Shown in pieces: positions 1 through 12,227 of a DNA stretch of 64,000 nucleotides (within the stretch, counting starts at the first letter, position 1; each line of letters begins with the position of its first letter). The stretch spans positions 7,228,501-7,292,500 of the forward strand of contig NC_058498.1 of NCBI RefSeq assembly GCF_020382885.2, written 5' to 3'. The notes under the pieces were generated by a model. The model did no database searches, was not told the DNA's origin, and saw nothing but the letters and a program-made list of their open reading frames with translations. Source of the stretch: Scatophagus argus (lineage: Eukaryota > Chordata > Actinopteri > Scatophagidae). Both the position numbers and the translations under genes were made by a program.

Positions 1-1199
1 CTGAGTGAAGACTTGGCTGCTGGAGGTTTTTACGTCTTGTTGGAAAAGCATCAGTATTTTGGTTGGTTTTGGTCGTGTCATAAATAGTGTGACTAATATT
101 CTTGTCATGCTGTGTCTTCCTATTTCAGTTTAGGTCTGTTCAAGTAATATCACAGAAGCCGGTAGTGAATGTAGAGTCAATGGAAATTTGTATCCTGATG
201 CTATGTGTGTTGCTAAGTGCTAAGTGTATTTATCTCTTTATCGTGACTTAAGAAGCTCGTCACACACGTTTGCAGTTCAAGAGAAAATTCATGGGGAAGC
301 CAAAAAAATTAGGATGGAATTAGGGAATTAAAGGTTATTATTATTATTATCATTGATTAATCCATGAAATAATCGATTGTGCTGTCTATATAGTTAAAAT
401 AAGTTTTTTCACTCTAAAAGTGTATTTGGTTCCTAATGCGTCTGTTTGCTTTTTGGATGCTGAATTTGAGTAAGCACCACAAAAGTAGGTATGAGTTTAT
501 GAAGCTTTCGGGCCTTGTTGTGATATTGCGCCCCAGCTTGTCCACACTGCAGGGCCCGAAGGTCTTTGTTGTGGCAAGAAGGGGCTCAAGGCACAGTGGA
601 GCCTCATGTGTTGTGGCAACTATGCATTTCTGCTCTGTTGTCCACTGCGGATGTGGGCAGCAGCACAGACCTGTAGCCAGGAAGCTGAGGTTTGCACGCT
701 TCCTTTCTCTGTGATTTAACATCTTAAAATCTAACAGGAACACAAAGTCAGCATTGCCATTATGACTGATATGTTTCCAACACACTATGGCAGATATGGT
801 TTTAATTTTTAAAAACCCGATTGTTGATATTCAAGATCTAAACCCCAGCAGAGCAGCATTTTCATTGTTCCTCTTCTTTCTTTGCAGTTGTATTTGATTA
901 TTATATATAGCATGTTCAGACGCTGCTATTGTTGTGCCAACCTGTTGTGATCACCGTCGATTTCAGTTTTAACACCAACAGCCATTTTCCGCCTGCTATC
1001 ACTTGATCTTTCCACACTGCAATCAAAACCCTGCTTGATTTTAATCTCATCTTCGTCTCGTCTCTCCAGCTCAGACACCTGTACTAAAACCCTCTGTCAG
1101 ATTCCCAACAGACACATCACATTGTACATACGGCAGTTGTTTTAACAAAACAGTTTTCCTTAAAACTTACAAAGCAGAGCTTCTAAGGCAGAGGGAATG
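1..1199. other. Upstream non-coding sequence, no gene seen
   Basis: AT-rich sequence with only short open frames (under about 125 codons) that show no recognisable domain and no splice-consistent extension. I see no RNA gene. It probably represents sequence 5' of zap70 and may carry its promoter. Confidence 0.5.
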
Positions 1200-1472
1200 A
1201 TCTAGAACCGAGAAGCACCTGCGCAACTGAAGAGCAAGAAGCTGGAGAAAGGAGGCTGTGAAGGCGGACTGCGACTTCCTGTTGTGGCTTCTGTCACCAG
1301 TTTGTCAACTGCAAGCTTCATGCAGTGTTAAGGTGTGGGTGCTCTTTGCGAAATATCTCATCCAGACCTATGGCACCTCGCAGCTTCTCTGTGTAGAGCT
1401 GACGGCCCCGACAATTTATCGTAAACGACATTATTTCTCTGGGTGTAACATAGAAGAGAGGAGGAGGAGGAG
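1200..1472 (+). other. zap70: Putative non-coding first exon of zap70
   Basis: A purine-rich segment ends in GAGGAGGAGG followed by a good donor (GT at 1473-1474, gtgagt). The next plausible acceptor is at 1734-1735 (after a pyrimidine tract), which opens the exon holding the zap70 ATG. Human ZAP70 also has a 5' untranslated exon. The 5' end of the exon is not determined by sequence, and the start given is only a guess at its extent. Inference from splice signals, no transcript evidence. Confidence 0.4.
1272..1289. promoter_or_regulatory. Possible ETS-RUNX composite site near the zap70 5' exon
   Basis: On the minus strand the sequence reads CCACAACAGGAAGTC: an ETS core (GGAA) a few bases from a RUNX-like CCACA. 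Such pairs are common in T-cell regulatory DNA, and ETS factors are known regulators of mammalian ZAP70. The match is short and could occur by chance. Confidence 0.3.
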
Positions 1473-1735
1473 GTGAGTTTCTCAGGGTGATGAGTTCTTC
1501 ATTTTCAAGCTGTATGTTCGCTACTTTTTTGTAGTTTAGAAGATGAGAAATTCACATTGACCGAGCAGACAGTGGAGGAAAGGTAGGGGCTAAAGGGCTA
1601 AGAGGTCAGAGGTCACAGACTGGATTTAAATCTCTGAGTCCACTGGTCACACGTGGGGCTACTGGACCAGCATATGCCTTCGGCCTTTTTTAAATGAAGG
1701 CTTTGTTTGAATACTTTCCCTTTCTGTCTCTCTAG

Positions 1736-1795
1736 TTTCTTTCCGCCACCTACATCCAGACTCCAAGACAAAGTCCAGCTCTCCCGAGTCTCACC
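1736..1795 (+). other. zap70: 5' UTR part of the first zap70 coding exon
   Basis: Acceptor AG at 1734-1735 follows a pyrimidine-rich tract. The 60 bases to the ATG contain no upstream ATG. Confidence 0.6.
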
Positions 1796-4700
1796 ATGTC
1801 CAACGATCCGGCGGCCGAGCTGCCTTTTTACTATGGCTGCATCAGTCGCACAGAGGCCGAGCAGCAACTGAAGCTGGCTGGGATGGTTGACGGGCTCTTC
1901 CTGTTGCGACAGTGTATCCGCAGCCTGGGTGGCTACGTTCTGTCTATTGTGTTCAACCTGGAGTTTCACCATTATTCCATAGAGAAGCAGCTCAATGGGA
2001 CTTACTGCATTATCGGAGGGAAGCCTCACTGCGGGCCCGCAGAGCTCTGTGAGTTTTACAGCAAAGACCCTGACGGGCTGGTGTGCCTCCTGAGGAAACC
2101 CTGTCTGCGCTCCCCGGACACACCGATACGAACCGGCGCGTTTGATAACATGAAAGACAACATGCTGAGGGACTACGTGAGGCAGACCTGGAACCTGGAG
2201 GTGAGGCTCTGCTGAGACTGATTGGTGCTGTAGAAGGGTTACCTTCAACTCAAAACGAGTTCCTACTTGTCAAGGGGTTAAAATATGTTGCATTAAAATC
2301 AAACGTGTGAATGTAAAAGATGCTTTTAAAGATTAAAGGGTTGGTGTTGGAGGTGAAATGTAACCAATTACTATTTACTCAAAAGGTATAATTTTGAAGT
2401 ACTTGTACTTTACTTCTATTTTATCTTTCTTTTTATGTTTATTCTACTACATTTCAGAGGGAAATGTTGTAGTCTTTTAAGTTCACTTCATTGGAGTGCA
2501 TATTTAAGATAAGGGATAAGGACATAAAACACAGCACACTGGTAAAGTCATTCCCAACCTATTTTCAGATGTCAGCTGAGGAGACTTTTCCCCCTTTTAA
2601 CTTCTCAGAGGTCAAAAGAGGTCCAACATTTAACACATAATTAATTTATACATGTAGTTTTTTTGTCGTGAAGCAACATATTAGGCTAAAAAAGATTAGA
2701 AAAAGACTAAAGTGACAACAGATTTCTGTGTTAAAATGTTTTTTTTCTTCCTTTCTCTTTCCTGTTAATCATCACATGACCCATCAGTTTCATCCTGTGA
2801 CCCTTTTGAGAGGCGCAACCCCCATATTGAGAACAGCTGTACTTAACTGCATATAAGTACAGGAGGTGTTACCGCAGAATGAATATTATAATTTTGATAT
2901 TTGTACTGTATTTTACTGATAATTCTTTCACTTTGTAGGAAAGAAACTTAAACTTATTTGTAATTTTCACATTGTTGTGTTGGTCAGATTCTTGGAGTAA
3001 TCTGAAGGATCTGAGCACTTTTTCCACCTCTGGTCAGATCACCCACATTACAGAAAAACACATTTTGTCACAACTGACACATTGACATTCACATTTAGAG
3101 AATTATTTTTAATTTATACTCTTCACTGGGGTTTCTGTCTCTATCCTCATTCAAGGGAGGTAAAAATGATACTTGAAAAATCCATCAGCAATACTTCTCT
3201 CCAGTAAAAATGTCTCTGTTACTCTGGATAATCCAAAGAGTACAGTGTTAATAGTTTTCATAGGGACTATTTCTTTGTCATAAAGCGGATCCAATGAAAA
3301 CAGCAAGGGAAAAATATGTCAGTGCAATTTGGGTGAACTGACCCTTTAATGAGCAAAGAGGGCTTTGACTGAGGAAACCAAACACAACCTCAGTAAAAAT
3401 TTACAACAAGTGTTTAAGTCAGCAGCTGTCATACCAGCTGCGCATATTTGAAGATAAAAGATGCAAATTTTCCAAGCTTTGATGGGAATCAAAGACCCAT
3501 CAATAGTCTCACCTCAGAGCCTTCAAAATATTCCAAACATACACACACAAAAAAAGAAATTAAAAAAGTCAGGATCTCCAGGTGATTTTTGGAAGTTGCG
3601 CTTTTTCATTTGTGGTCACCGAAAAGCCTCCAAATTTTCTTTTTCTCAGTTTGAGGTCTGGCCTTCTGAAGTGCCACTTTAGTTCAAAATCCTGCAGGTT
3701 TTATGATTTGTGTCCTGCTGCAGACAGTCACACACAGAGACCTTTTATCACTGGTGGGCTTCATTTAAACAGCCAAACTACCTCCAGATGTTTGTGGACC
3801 CCAGCGGGGACCAGAAGGAGTCAGAAAAAATCATGATATTCACTCTCAGCAGTGGTGGAAAGTCACAAAGTACACTTGTTCAAAGACTGTACTTAATTTC
3901 TTGTATTTCACTTGAGCATTTCAATGTTCTGCTTCCGTATACCTCTACTCCACTACCTGTCAAGTTGAATATTCTACTTTTCACTCCACTACATTCATTT
4001 GACAGATAAAGGTACATTTTACATAAATTTTTTACAGAATCTTTACAAAATCTCACATATAAAACTATTGAAATGTATACAACATACTGCCAAAGATAAG
4101 TGTTAAGTGCTAAGTGTTTTGGCTAAGTGAACCTGTATTGGGGTAAAATCCTCTTCCTGTGTCTCTTCCTGTGCTCAGGGAGAAGCCATGGAGCAGGCCA
4201 TCATCACTCAAGCCTCTCAGCTGGAGAAACTCATCGCCACCACAGCCCACGAGAAGATGCCCTGGTATCACGGTAAAATCCCCCGTCAGGAAGGCGAGAG
4301 ACGTCTTTACTCCGGAGCACAACCGGATGGAAAGTTCCTGTAAGTAGCTCAAAGAGATGTTTTTGCATCTTTTGTCTTTTTTGTCAGCCGACCTCTGAAA
4401 ACTGAATGTCAAAGGTCTTTAGATTTCATAAGCAATGGTGTTTGTTTGTTTCTCAGAGTGAGAGACAGAGATGAGCCGGGCACTTTTGCTCTCTCCATGA
4501 TGTACGGGAAAACAGTGTACCACTATCGAATACTTCAAGACAAATCAGGGAAGTACTCCATGCCAGAGGGAACAAAGTTTGACACAATCTGGCAGGTGGG
4601 CCCTCAGTCATACTTTTCTCCTCTTTCACTCCCCATTAATTTTGTTACTGCTGATGTCTTTCCTGAATTAGCACTGAATGTTGCTTTAAATTCTCCAGCT

Positions 4701-7700
4701 GGTTGAGTACCTGAAGATGAAGCCTGATGGCCTGGTGGCTGTTCTCGGGGAAGCGTGTGTTCACGGCAAAGCTGCTGAAAGTACCAAACATCTTATTTCC
4801 TTTTCTCAGAAATATCAAAAATATGCACTTGCAAAAATCACTGAGTTTCCAGTTCATGTTTGTGGGGTTTTTTTTAAATATTCATCACTTTGCTAATCAT
4901 TGCTGCTGAAACTGTTGACAAAACTTTGATCTGTCTTGTTATCTTTCAGAGACACCCAGCCTTCCTGCAACAGTGAGTACTGACCACAGCTTGCACTGTT
5001 TAAATTTGCACTTTTTTTTTTTTCTTACTGTGAGATTCATTTTAATGCCCTGTTTTCAGAGGCGGGCCGGCACAAATGGATACACACCGCCACCTCGAGG
5101 TCAGTAACAAGAAGTACAACCAGCTAAAAAACATTTTCCAGTTATACTGCAACACTGTTTACAGTTGTGCACACATCACTGGCTGCTCTGTTATATGCAC
5201 CTTCTGCAAAATAACATTTAATTAGTTATTTAATGTTAATTTTATGTGCATAAGTTCCTGTCCCTACAGTTAAACTTAATGTAGTAGGCAAAGTATTTCT
5301 ATTATTTAATCAGTAAAAGTAGCTATACAGCAGTGTAAAAAATACTCCATGACAGGAAAAGTGCAGAAGTATTAGCTGCAAAATGTTCTTAAAGTACATT
5401 ATGGGGGAGAAAACATCATTATGGTTGTATTTTTGTGTGAGCAGCATTTTAAAGTTGTAGCTGCTGGAGGGGAAGCTGATTAACTGTTTAATATGTTATT
5501 GCGCATGTACAGCAGCAATCAACATATCAGTACAAACAGAATTGCCATTTTCATCCTATATGGTTTGTGCCTTCACTTTTCAGCTGTTGGAGCAGTCGGA
5601 GGGGCCTCGATGCCGGTTACCACTGTGCCTGACACAGAGGCGGACTTCAACCCATACCACAACCCCAATGAAGTGAAGAAGTTTAACATCCAGAGGAGTC
5701 AGCTGCTGATTGACGAAGTGGAGCTTGGCTCTGGGAACTTTGGCTCGGTCAAGAAAGGAGTCCTCAAGACTGATTCGTGAGGAAACATTAGAAAACAAAA
5801 GTTCTATTTCATTATTATTTTTGTATTTTTACTGAGCTCAGTGGCCTCCACGTGCCTCCCTTCAAAGGTCAGATGTTCGTCCTAAATGTTCTGTTTGTTT
5901 TGTCTCAGGGGCCAGATCGATGTGGCCATCAAAGTGCTGAAGAGTGAGAACGAGATGCTGGTGAAGGAAGAGATGATGAGGGAGGCAGAGATCATGCACC
6001 AGCTGAGTAACCGTTACATCGTTCAAATGCTGGGTCTGTGCAACGCTGAGAACCTGATGCTGGTCATGGAGATGGCCTCTGCCGGACCCCTCAACAAATT
6101 CCTCTCCACCAATAAGTGCGTTCAATTGAGCAGATGCCATCAGACACATTATAAGATTTGTGAAAGAGAATCGGATGTGAGCGAGGGGTTGAAGTTAATG
6201 TTAATGTGATGGATGTAATGGAGCAACATTTTGTTCAGATGCATACATATACATATGAAGAAATAGTACAGTATTAAAGACACAATCATTTTATTCAGTT
6301 TAACTTCAGTAAATGACAATATGACCAGTCATACACAAGTACATACACACAATCGCAGACATGTGTAAAAGGTTAAGGTTTCAAATTCATAAAATGGGAT
6401 AAGATTTTAAAGTTTTGAAGGCCTTTGTAATTTATTCTATTTATGTATTAGAAGTAGACATACAGCTAAAAACAAGTACATGAAGATGAGTAAACATGAA
6501 CACAGAATGATTATGCAAAACAAGTATGTGAAAGAATATACAAATATATCTAAAAAATAACAATGACCTACAGAATTCAAACATGTAAAAAGATAAACAT
6601 CCAAAAACGTATGTCTGGCAAAAATATGTTTTTTTTTTCTATCTTATCTCTTAAAACTTCTTATCATTCCTCAGATTTATGTTGTACCCTGAGGTTCAGA
6701 ATCAGGGACACCCTTGAGATCCTTTTCATTAGGAAAACCATACCTCTAAAAGGATTTTTTTTTTGTTAAATCACTATTGCTATTTTTGTCCCCACAGGGA
6801 TACTGTAGCTGTGGAGAACATTGTCACCCTGATGCATCAGGTGTCGATGGGAATGAAGTATCTGGAGGAGAAGAACTTTGTACACAGAGACTTAGCAGCA
6901 CGTAACGTCCTGCTCGTCAACCAAACTTTCGCCAAAATCAGTGACTTTGGGCTCTCCAAAGCCCTGGCAGCTGATCACAACTATTACAAGGTACACTCAT
7001 AGCATTGCAAGACAAAATGACACAAATGTAGAACCACTAAAGGATGTAGGTGCCGGGCTTATCAGCGATGCAGCCAACACAAATAGATAGTGTATCTTAA
7101 ATTGAATGCTTTTATTGACCTTCCTCTTTGCAAATACTAAACCAAATGTGTCACATGCTCTGTGCAAACAAAAGTAAACACTCAATTGATTTCCTTTTCA
7201 CCGGTTTACTGACCTACATCTGGAGAGAATGTCAATATGAGAAAGTCCCAGGAACCCATGAAATACAACTTATCATAATGTGCAATTCAGCAAGTCTTTT
7301 GTTTGAGAAATATTGGCCGGACACTCTCTAAATCAGTGGTTCACAAGCCACAGCACCCTTTCTTCATGGAAACCACCTCCCATCCCCCAAAATCCACCTC
7401 CGTCAATACACTTGCACATGACACAAACTAACAGCAGTTTTGTGTGAATTAACATCACCGAAAAGAAAGGAGTCAACACTTTCAGGCACTCTTGCTGTGC
7501 TGATGTAGGCTACTTCTGGTCATGCATTGACATGCTGCTTGTTGTCTTTTTTGCCATACAGGCACGTACTGCAGGTAAATGGCCTCTGAAGTGGTATGCT
7601 CCAGAATGTATACACTTCCATAAATTCTCCAGCAAAAGTGATGTATGGAGTTATGGTGTCACCATGTGGGAAGCCTTTTCCTATGGAGGGAAACCTTACA

Positions 7701-8693
7701 AGGTACCCATCATTTCTGCAGAGCACTACTTCATGTATCATGTTGCACACTCATTACAAAATACCCACCATCACAAGGATTGGTCTTGAGCATAAAACTG
7801 AATTACAGCTGTTTTTCTGTTTTAATTTTGTATAGAAAATGAAAGGACCAGAGGTGATGCGCTTCATTGACAGTGGGGAACGCATGCAGTGTCCACCAGC
7901 TTGTCCAGAGGAAATATACACCCTGATGAAAGAATGCTGGACGTACAAGTAAGAAATTAATCGTCTCCTGTGTATATTAGTTAGCTAAGCTTTACATAAT
8001 TATGGAGTGTAATTTGGATACAGATAACGAAATTCTTAATGTATCTAATAAGAGTTCAATTAAGTGTGCATATTGGTGTAGAGGTCTGGAGCATGTCAAA
8101 AGCAGATTGTACCCTGAAGATAGACTGGTTTGCGGTAGAGCTGAGGACATACAAGATGTTGTCGTCAGCATAAAAACAGACTTTGCAATTTCCTTCGGAA
8201 AATAATTATATCTGTAAAGACTAGGGGATTTGTTTTGAAAACTGAACTCATAGAGATATGGTTTGAACAGTTTGTAAGCAGAATCATCGCAACCAATGCA
8301 TCAAATTCCTTGGGGAGATTAACAAAGAGTGCAGCACAATGTTGCTTTTATCAAGCGAGATAACAATGTCATTCACAGCAGCACTGCAGCAGGTAGTGTG
8401 CTATGACCAGGGGTAACAGTCAGCAATAAAGACAATCCACCATACAAAGTGATGTACTGAGGTGCTCTCAGCTTTATACAGCACCTTGCTGTCTTCAGGT
8501 CTTATAAAATTGTCTTCCATTAATCATATCCTTTCTAACGGCGGTTTCTGGCCCTCACTGATCCTCTCTCACCAGGCATGAGGAGCGTCCTGATTTCAAG
8601 AAGGTTGAGGCGTCCATGAGGTCCTACATTTCTTCCAAGGCAGACAAGGACAAGCCTGAGGGAGCTGCAGCCGCTGATGAGCCTGTCAAGTAG
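1796..8693 (+). CDS. zap70: ZAP-70 tyrosine kinase, complete, 12 coding exons
   Basis: Cytoplasmic tyrosine kinase that binds doubly phosphorylated ITAMs of the T-cell receptor CD3/zeta chains and signals to LAT/SLP-76. Coding exons: 1796-2200, 4179-4339, 4457-4595, 4699-4780, 4950-4972, 5060-5099, 5584-5776, 5909-6115, 6798-6990, 7562-7702, 7836-7948, 8576-8693. All have GT/AG ends and consistent phase; total 604 aa (human 619). N-SH2 at about residues 10-100 contains FLLRQ, C-SH2 at about 164-256 contains GKFLVRDRDE, and the kinase follows: glycine loop LGSGNFGSV (331-339), ATP lysine K356, HRDLAARN with catalytic D448, DFG D466, activation-loop YY at 479-480. The ATG sits in CACCATGT. The short interdomain B and the N-SH2 sequence favour ZAP-70 over SYK. 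Interdomain B keeps Y278 (human Y292) and Y308 (human Y319) but has no tyrosine at the human Y315 position. Confidence 0.96.
2365..2520 (+). repeat. Fragment of a fish dispersed inverted-end repeat
   Basis: In zap70 intron 1. Contains the diagnostic strings TACTTGTACTTTACTT and CTACATTTCAGAGGGAAAT, shared with the better copy at 3851-4090 and others in this window. Confidence 0.55.
3851..4090 (+). repeat. Dispersed inverted-end repeat, 5' half
   Basis: Begins with GTGGTGGAAAGTCAC and runs through ACTCCACTAC and TTTGACAG blocks typical of this abundant fish element. It lies in zap70 intron 1, about 90 bases before exon 2. Confidence 0.6.
5265..5480 (-). repeat. Dispersed inverted-end repeat, internal fragment
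   Basis: In the zap70 intron before the exon at 5584. AGTAAAAGTAGC, AGAAGTATTAGCTGCAAAAT and TTAAAGTACATTATG resemble the second half of the same fish element family. Orientation is tentative. Confidence 0.4.
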
Positions 8694-9110
8694 ACAGAAA
8701 CAAGGCACATTCTGTCCCAGTGTTGCAACAAAGCATCCTTTCAACTGGCCATTAAACCACCAAAACAAAGAGCTTTTTATGAACGGTGCACACTGACCAG
8801 CTTCGACTACAGTGACAATACAGTTAAACAGGCCTCAGTGACAATAAATGTGCATTTTTAAGTTGGCCTTCAGTATGTCAGCCATATAAGGAGGACCTCT
8901 ATCTGTCTGTCTGTCTGTCACGGTTTGAATGTTAAGTGTTGATGTTGTTACTTTTATGAACGATCTAATTTTATATTCTGGTATTTTTAAAAACAGTGGA
9001 AGTATATGGTAAATATATAAATTGGTTTTTTTTTTTACTGCACCTGGCGCCACCTATGAGTAGTTTATTTCCTTTTTTGTGCCAAATAAACTATAAGTAG
9101 AATGAAACTA
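8694..9110 (+). other. zap70: zap70 3' UTR
   Basis: Runs from the TAG at 8691-8693 to poly(A) signals. AATAAA occurs at 8843-8848 and again at 9085-9090; the second is taken as the main end. A short (TCTG)n run sits near 8900. Confidence 0.6.
9085..9090 (+). terminator. zap70: zap70 poly(A) signal AATAAA
   Basis: Canonical hexamer about 390 bases after the zap70 stop. An alternative hexamer at 8843 could give a shorter 3' end. Confidence 0.55.
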
Positions 9111-10619
9111 ATTAAACTGTACACTTTAGTGTCAGTCTTTCAACATTCCTGCTAAGTCAGTGATTAATGGCAACATTTTAGTTTACTTGCAAGCAAAGTT
9201 AACTAATCGGAAAAGGGGAAGTCAATAATTTCTATTAACTGATGTCACATTTGATGTTATGAATGTTTATGAAAATAAAAAAAGATTATAAATGGGGTTC
9301 ATATAGGCTGACAACAAGGATTATTGCTGTCAGACTGCTCAAAGATAAAAAGATAAAACCAGACCAACATAAAAATCTGTAGCTTTATTAAGCATGTGGC
9401 AGGGGATTAACAGCTTAGAAACATGCCTTGTATACATGTGCACAGCACTACCTCTGGATCATCTGCATTAGTAAAAAATCTGCATAAACAGGAAGCGCAA
9501 AACGTGACATCTCGAGGAAGATTTTATGCAGTCTCAGTTTCAATATTCTCCAAAACAAATAAAAGGCTTAAGTGAAATAGCAGTTAGCAGTTTTCTACAA
9601 ATACTGCGATTTATGATGTTTTTTTCTTTATGTTTTTTTTTAAAAAAAGTAGTAACTGAGTGAATAGTCAAATAACCAGTAGTTCAAAGGGGATCTATAT
9701 GCTGAAATACATATCATCTGAAAAGGCTTGATTTAGATTTAAGGTGTAAAATCTTGAGCCATCAGATGTAATGCAGTTATTTCCTTTGGTTTTCCTTCAC
9801 TGATAATGTGACTGTGTCGTAAAATAAGTGAGCTTAGTTAGGCTGCACCCTTCCTTTCAGTATGAAAGGAAGTACTTCTGAGTTGCAAGGCAACAGTGAA
9901 GGGCAACACGACACCGGAAGCTGATGAATTAGTCTTCAAAGTAATGGCGTAAAAAAAAGGCCTAAATATTCATTGGCATCAGTGGAATGAGGTTTCAAAG
10001 TCTTTGGTGAGTAAAATTATGAATACCACAACTGCAAAATGTTACAGTACAAATTAAAGACTCGCATTCAATACTGCACTTCAGTAAAAAAAATAACAGT
10101 AAAAATGTACACTTATGTAATTATTGTCACAGTGTATAGAGGTACAGTAAGTCATAATGAAATGACAAAAGGAAATAAAAGACAGAAACCCCAATTGTCT
10201 TTTTTTTTTTTAATCTTCATTCCTATTATACTTCTTTTTAGATCAAGAGTGTACCATAACATCCTGAGGAAATTCCATAAACCTTATCAAACTGGTTCAA
10301 AACTGTATGCACTGAACAATGGCAATATTTTATGAGCTTATCTCATATCTTACCTCTGTGTTAAATGTTTGTCCCCTAAAATACACAAATAGACAAATAA
10401 TAAAATGCAAGCGTACAAAAGTACAGAAGTACCAGTACTATGAAACTGAACTTGCCTACAATACAGGGAGCAACTTTTCATTTCACTTAATGGGCACTAA
10501 CATATGGTGTGACATAATGTGGGCAAACTAAAAGCAGTAAATTTGTAGTTTACAACATATGTAATCTACTTGATCACATTTCTTGTTTAGTTACATGACA
10601 TGGGGGAAGGTGTACAATA
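9111..10619. other. AT-rich spacer between zap70 and mob3a
   Basis: No supported gene. Poly-T and poly-A runs are frequent, and open frames are short and featureless. A minus-strand AATAAA (TTTATT at 9379-9384) is present, but no minus-strand coding exon lies above it. Confidence 0.5.
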
Positions 10620-10881
10620 TTTTGGAGGTTCCGACCGGAAATCGCTATCAATGTCTCTAGTTTGACACCGATATGCTTTTCGTTTCGTAGGGAGGAGGCA
10701 GACGTTAGTTTCTATATTAAAGTGTCACGTTTGTTAGTTTGACAGTAATTTTACAACATGTATCGCATCATATATCCATAATGTAGTCTGGGCATGTTGT
10801 TGACGTAAAGCTATTGATCAGTTACCAGACAATTTTCGATAAAAGGTCGAAGGAAACTGACGGAACAGGAAGGCGGAACAA
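10620..10881 (+). promoter_or_regulatory. mob3a: mob3a promoter region and putative non-coding first exon
   Basis: Base composition shifts from AT-rich to CpG-containing. ETS-like CCGGAAAT lies near 10634, and a donor (gtaagt, GT at 10882-10883) follows AACAA. The start site inside this interval is not fixed. The exon would splice to 12063, whose acceptor AG is at 12061-12062. Confidence 0.45.
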
Positions 10882-12203
10882 GTAAGTTCGGTAAAGTCGC
10901 TTTCAACGGTGCGATTTCGTCACCCTTTTGATCACCCTTGTGGTATTATGAGTGTTTCCAGGCGGTTTTGTTTGAGATATAACGGCCATTAAATGTGAAT
11001 AACGTGGATTTGTATTGTCATGTCTGGGGGCATTTAGCTGAAAGCAACAAGTCCGGCCGAGTTAACGTTAGCTGGTCGCGTCACGAATAAACTTCGTACA
11101 GTCGTCATGTGCCCTGCTGTTTAATCTCTGGCTTTTATCCTCTGAAGTGTGCAATGAACGGTATAAATCCCACGTTACTGTGAAGTATGGGAGGGGGACG
11201 AATATGTAGAAGAGGTCTAAATAAACCCGGTAGTGCCCCGCTATATTGGTAACAGACGGTTTGACTTGGTTTTATTGTCATTCCGCAGATTGCTGGTTTC
11301 ACGGCAGAGTGTGTGCCGTGAAGAGGAAATGACTCATGTTCCCTTTAAGACGATGTTTCATATTTTAAGCTGTTGCGACTTGTCGTTTACCTGAGATGTT
11401 GGCCTCCTCACTTTTCCAACCATTTAATGATAGATATAATAACAATAAAAGTAAGTCATAAAGTAAAATGGCCTGTAATTTGTGCTAAATGTTAATTGTA
11501 AAATGTCGGCCATCTTTTTTTTTAATGAAAAGATTAACTTTATTAATTTAAATTTCATATTTGCACCAGACGGTGGGCGAGAGGCTTATGCTTTATTACA
11601 CTTCTGTATGCAACTTTAGGCCCGGAATAAAGCAAAAACTCAAACACTGATGCCATTGTCGTGTGATCAGCTCTCATGTATTGCATGTTTAATAAGCTTG
11701 AGAGACTCTAATAGAGCTGAAAAGATTGTTTGATTAATTAGTTAGTATATCAAAGCTTAAATGTCAAGCAATAAGTAGATCAGGATTCTTTTTTTCTGCT
11801 TTTGTGAACTCAATGTATTGTGGTCTTGGTATTTGTGATGAACATCTCTATTTTCTGCTGTACCAATTAATTATATGACTAATCCAAACAAACAAAAAAT
11901 CAGACAAATAATCAGTTGTGAAACCTGTTGTTGTTGCAGACTGTAATATTTTGTAAAGTTTAAAAAATAAGTAGTAACTAAAATTCAGGCTTTACTGAAA
12001 GTATGCTTTTCAATGAAAGGCTGCACATAGTAATCAAACTCTGTCCTTTTCTGCCTCTGCAGGGTCAAAGACTGAGTTGACACAAATACCAAAGGACAAT
12101 CCATAACAAAAACTCTGGTTGTTGACCCAACCTTTTGACTGCTTTCACTTCAACAGTAAATAATTCGCCGGAAGCGTTCAAACACATCGTCCGCCACCAC
12201 TGC

Positions 12204-12227
12204 ATGCAACCATGTCCTTGGCCCTGA
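12204..12227 (+). promoter_or_regulatory. Upstream ORF overlapping the mob3a start
   Basis: An out-of-frame ATG lies 8 bases before the mob3a ATG. It encodes only MQPCPWP and stops at 12225-12227, after the main start. Its context is weak (T at -3). Ribosomes that start there would read past the real ATG, so it could damp mob3a translation. Confidence 0.5.

Noticed and set aside
1613-2248. 211-codon minus-strand open frame over the first zap70 coding exon
   Set aside because: Opposite strand of a clear SH2-coding exon; no independent signature.
1796-8693. SYK as the identity of the first kinase
   Set aside because: N-SH2 residues ([33 protein letters not shown]) and the short interdomain B match ZAP-70; SYK has a longer linker with further tyrosines.
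9379-10619. Minus-strand gene ending at TTTATT (9379)
   Set aside because: AT-rich DNA yields such hexamers by chance, and no minus-strand coding exon was found between it and mob3a.
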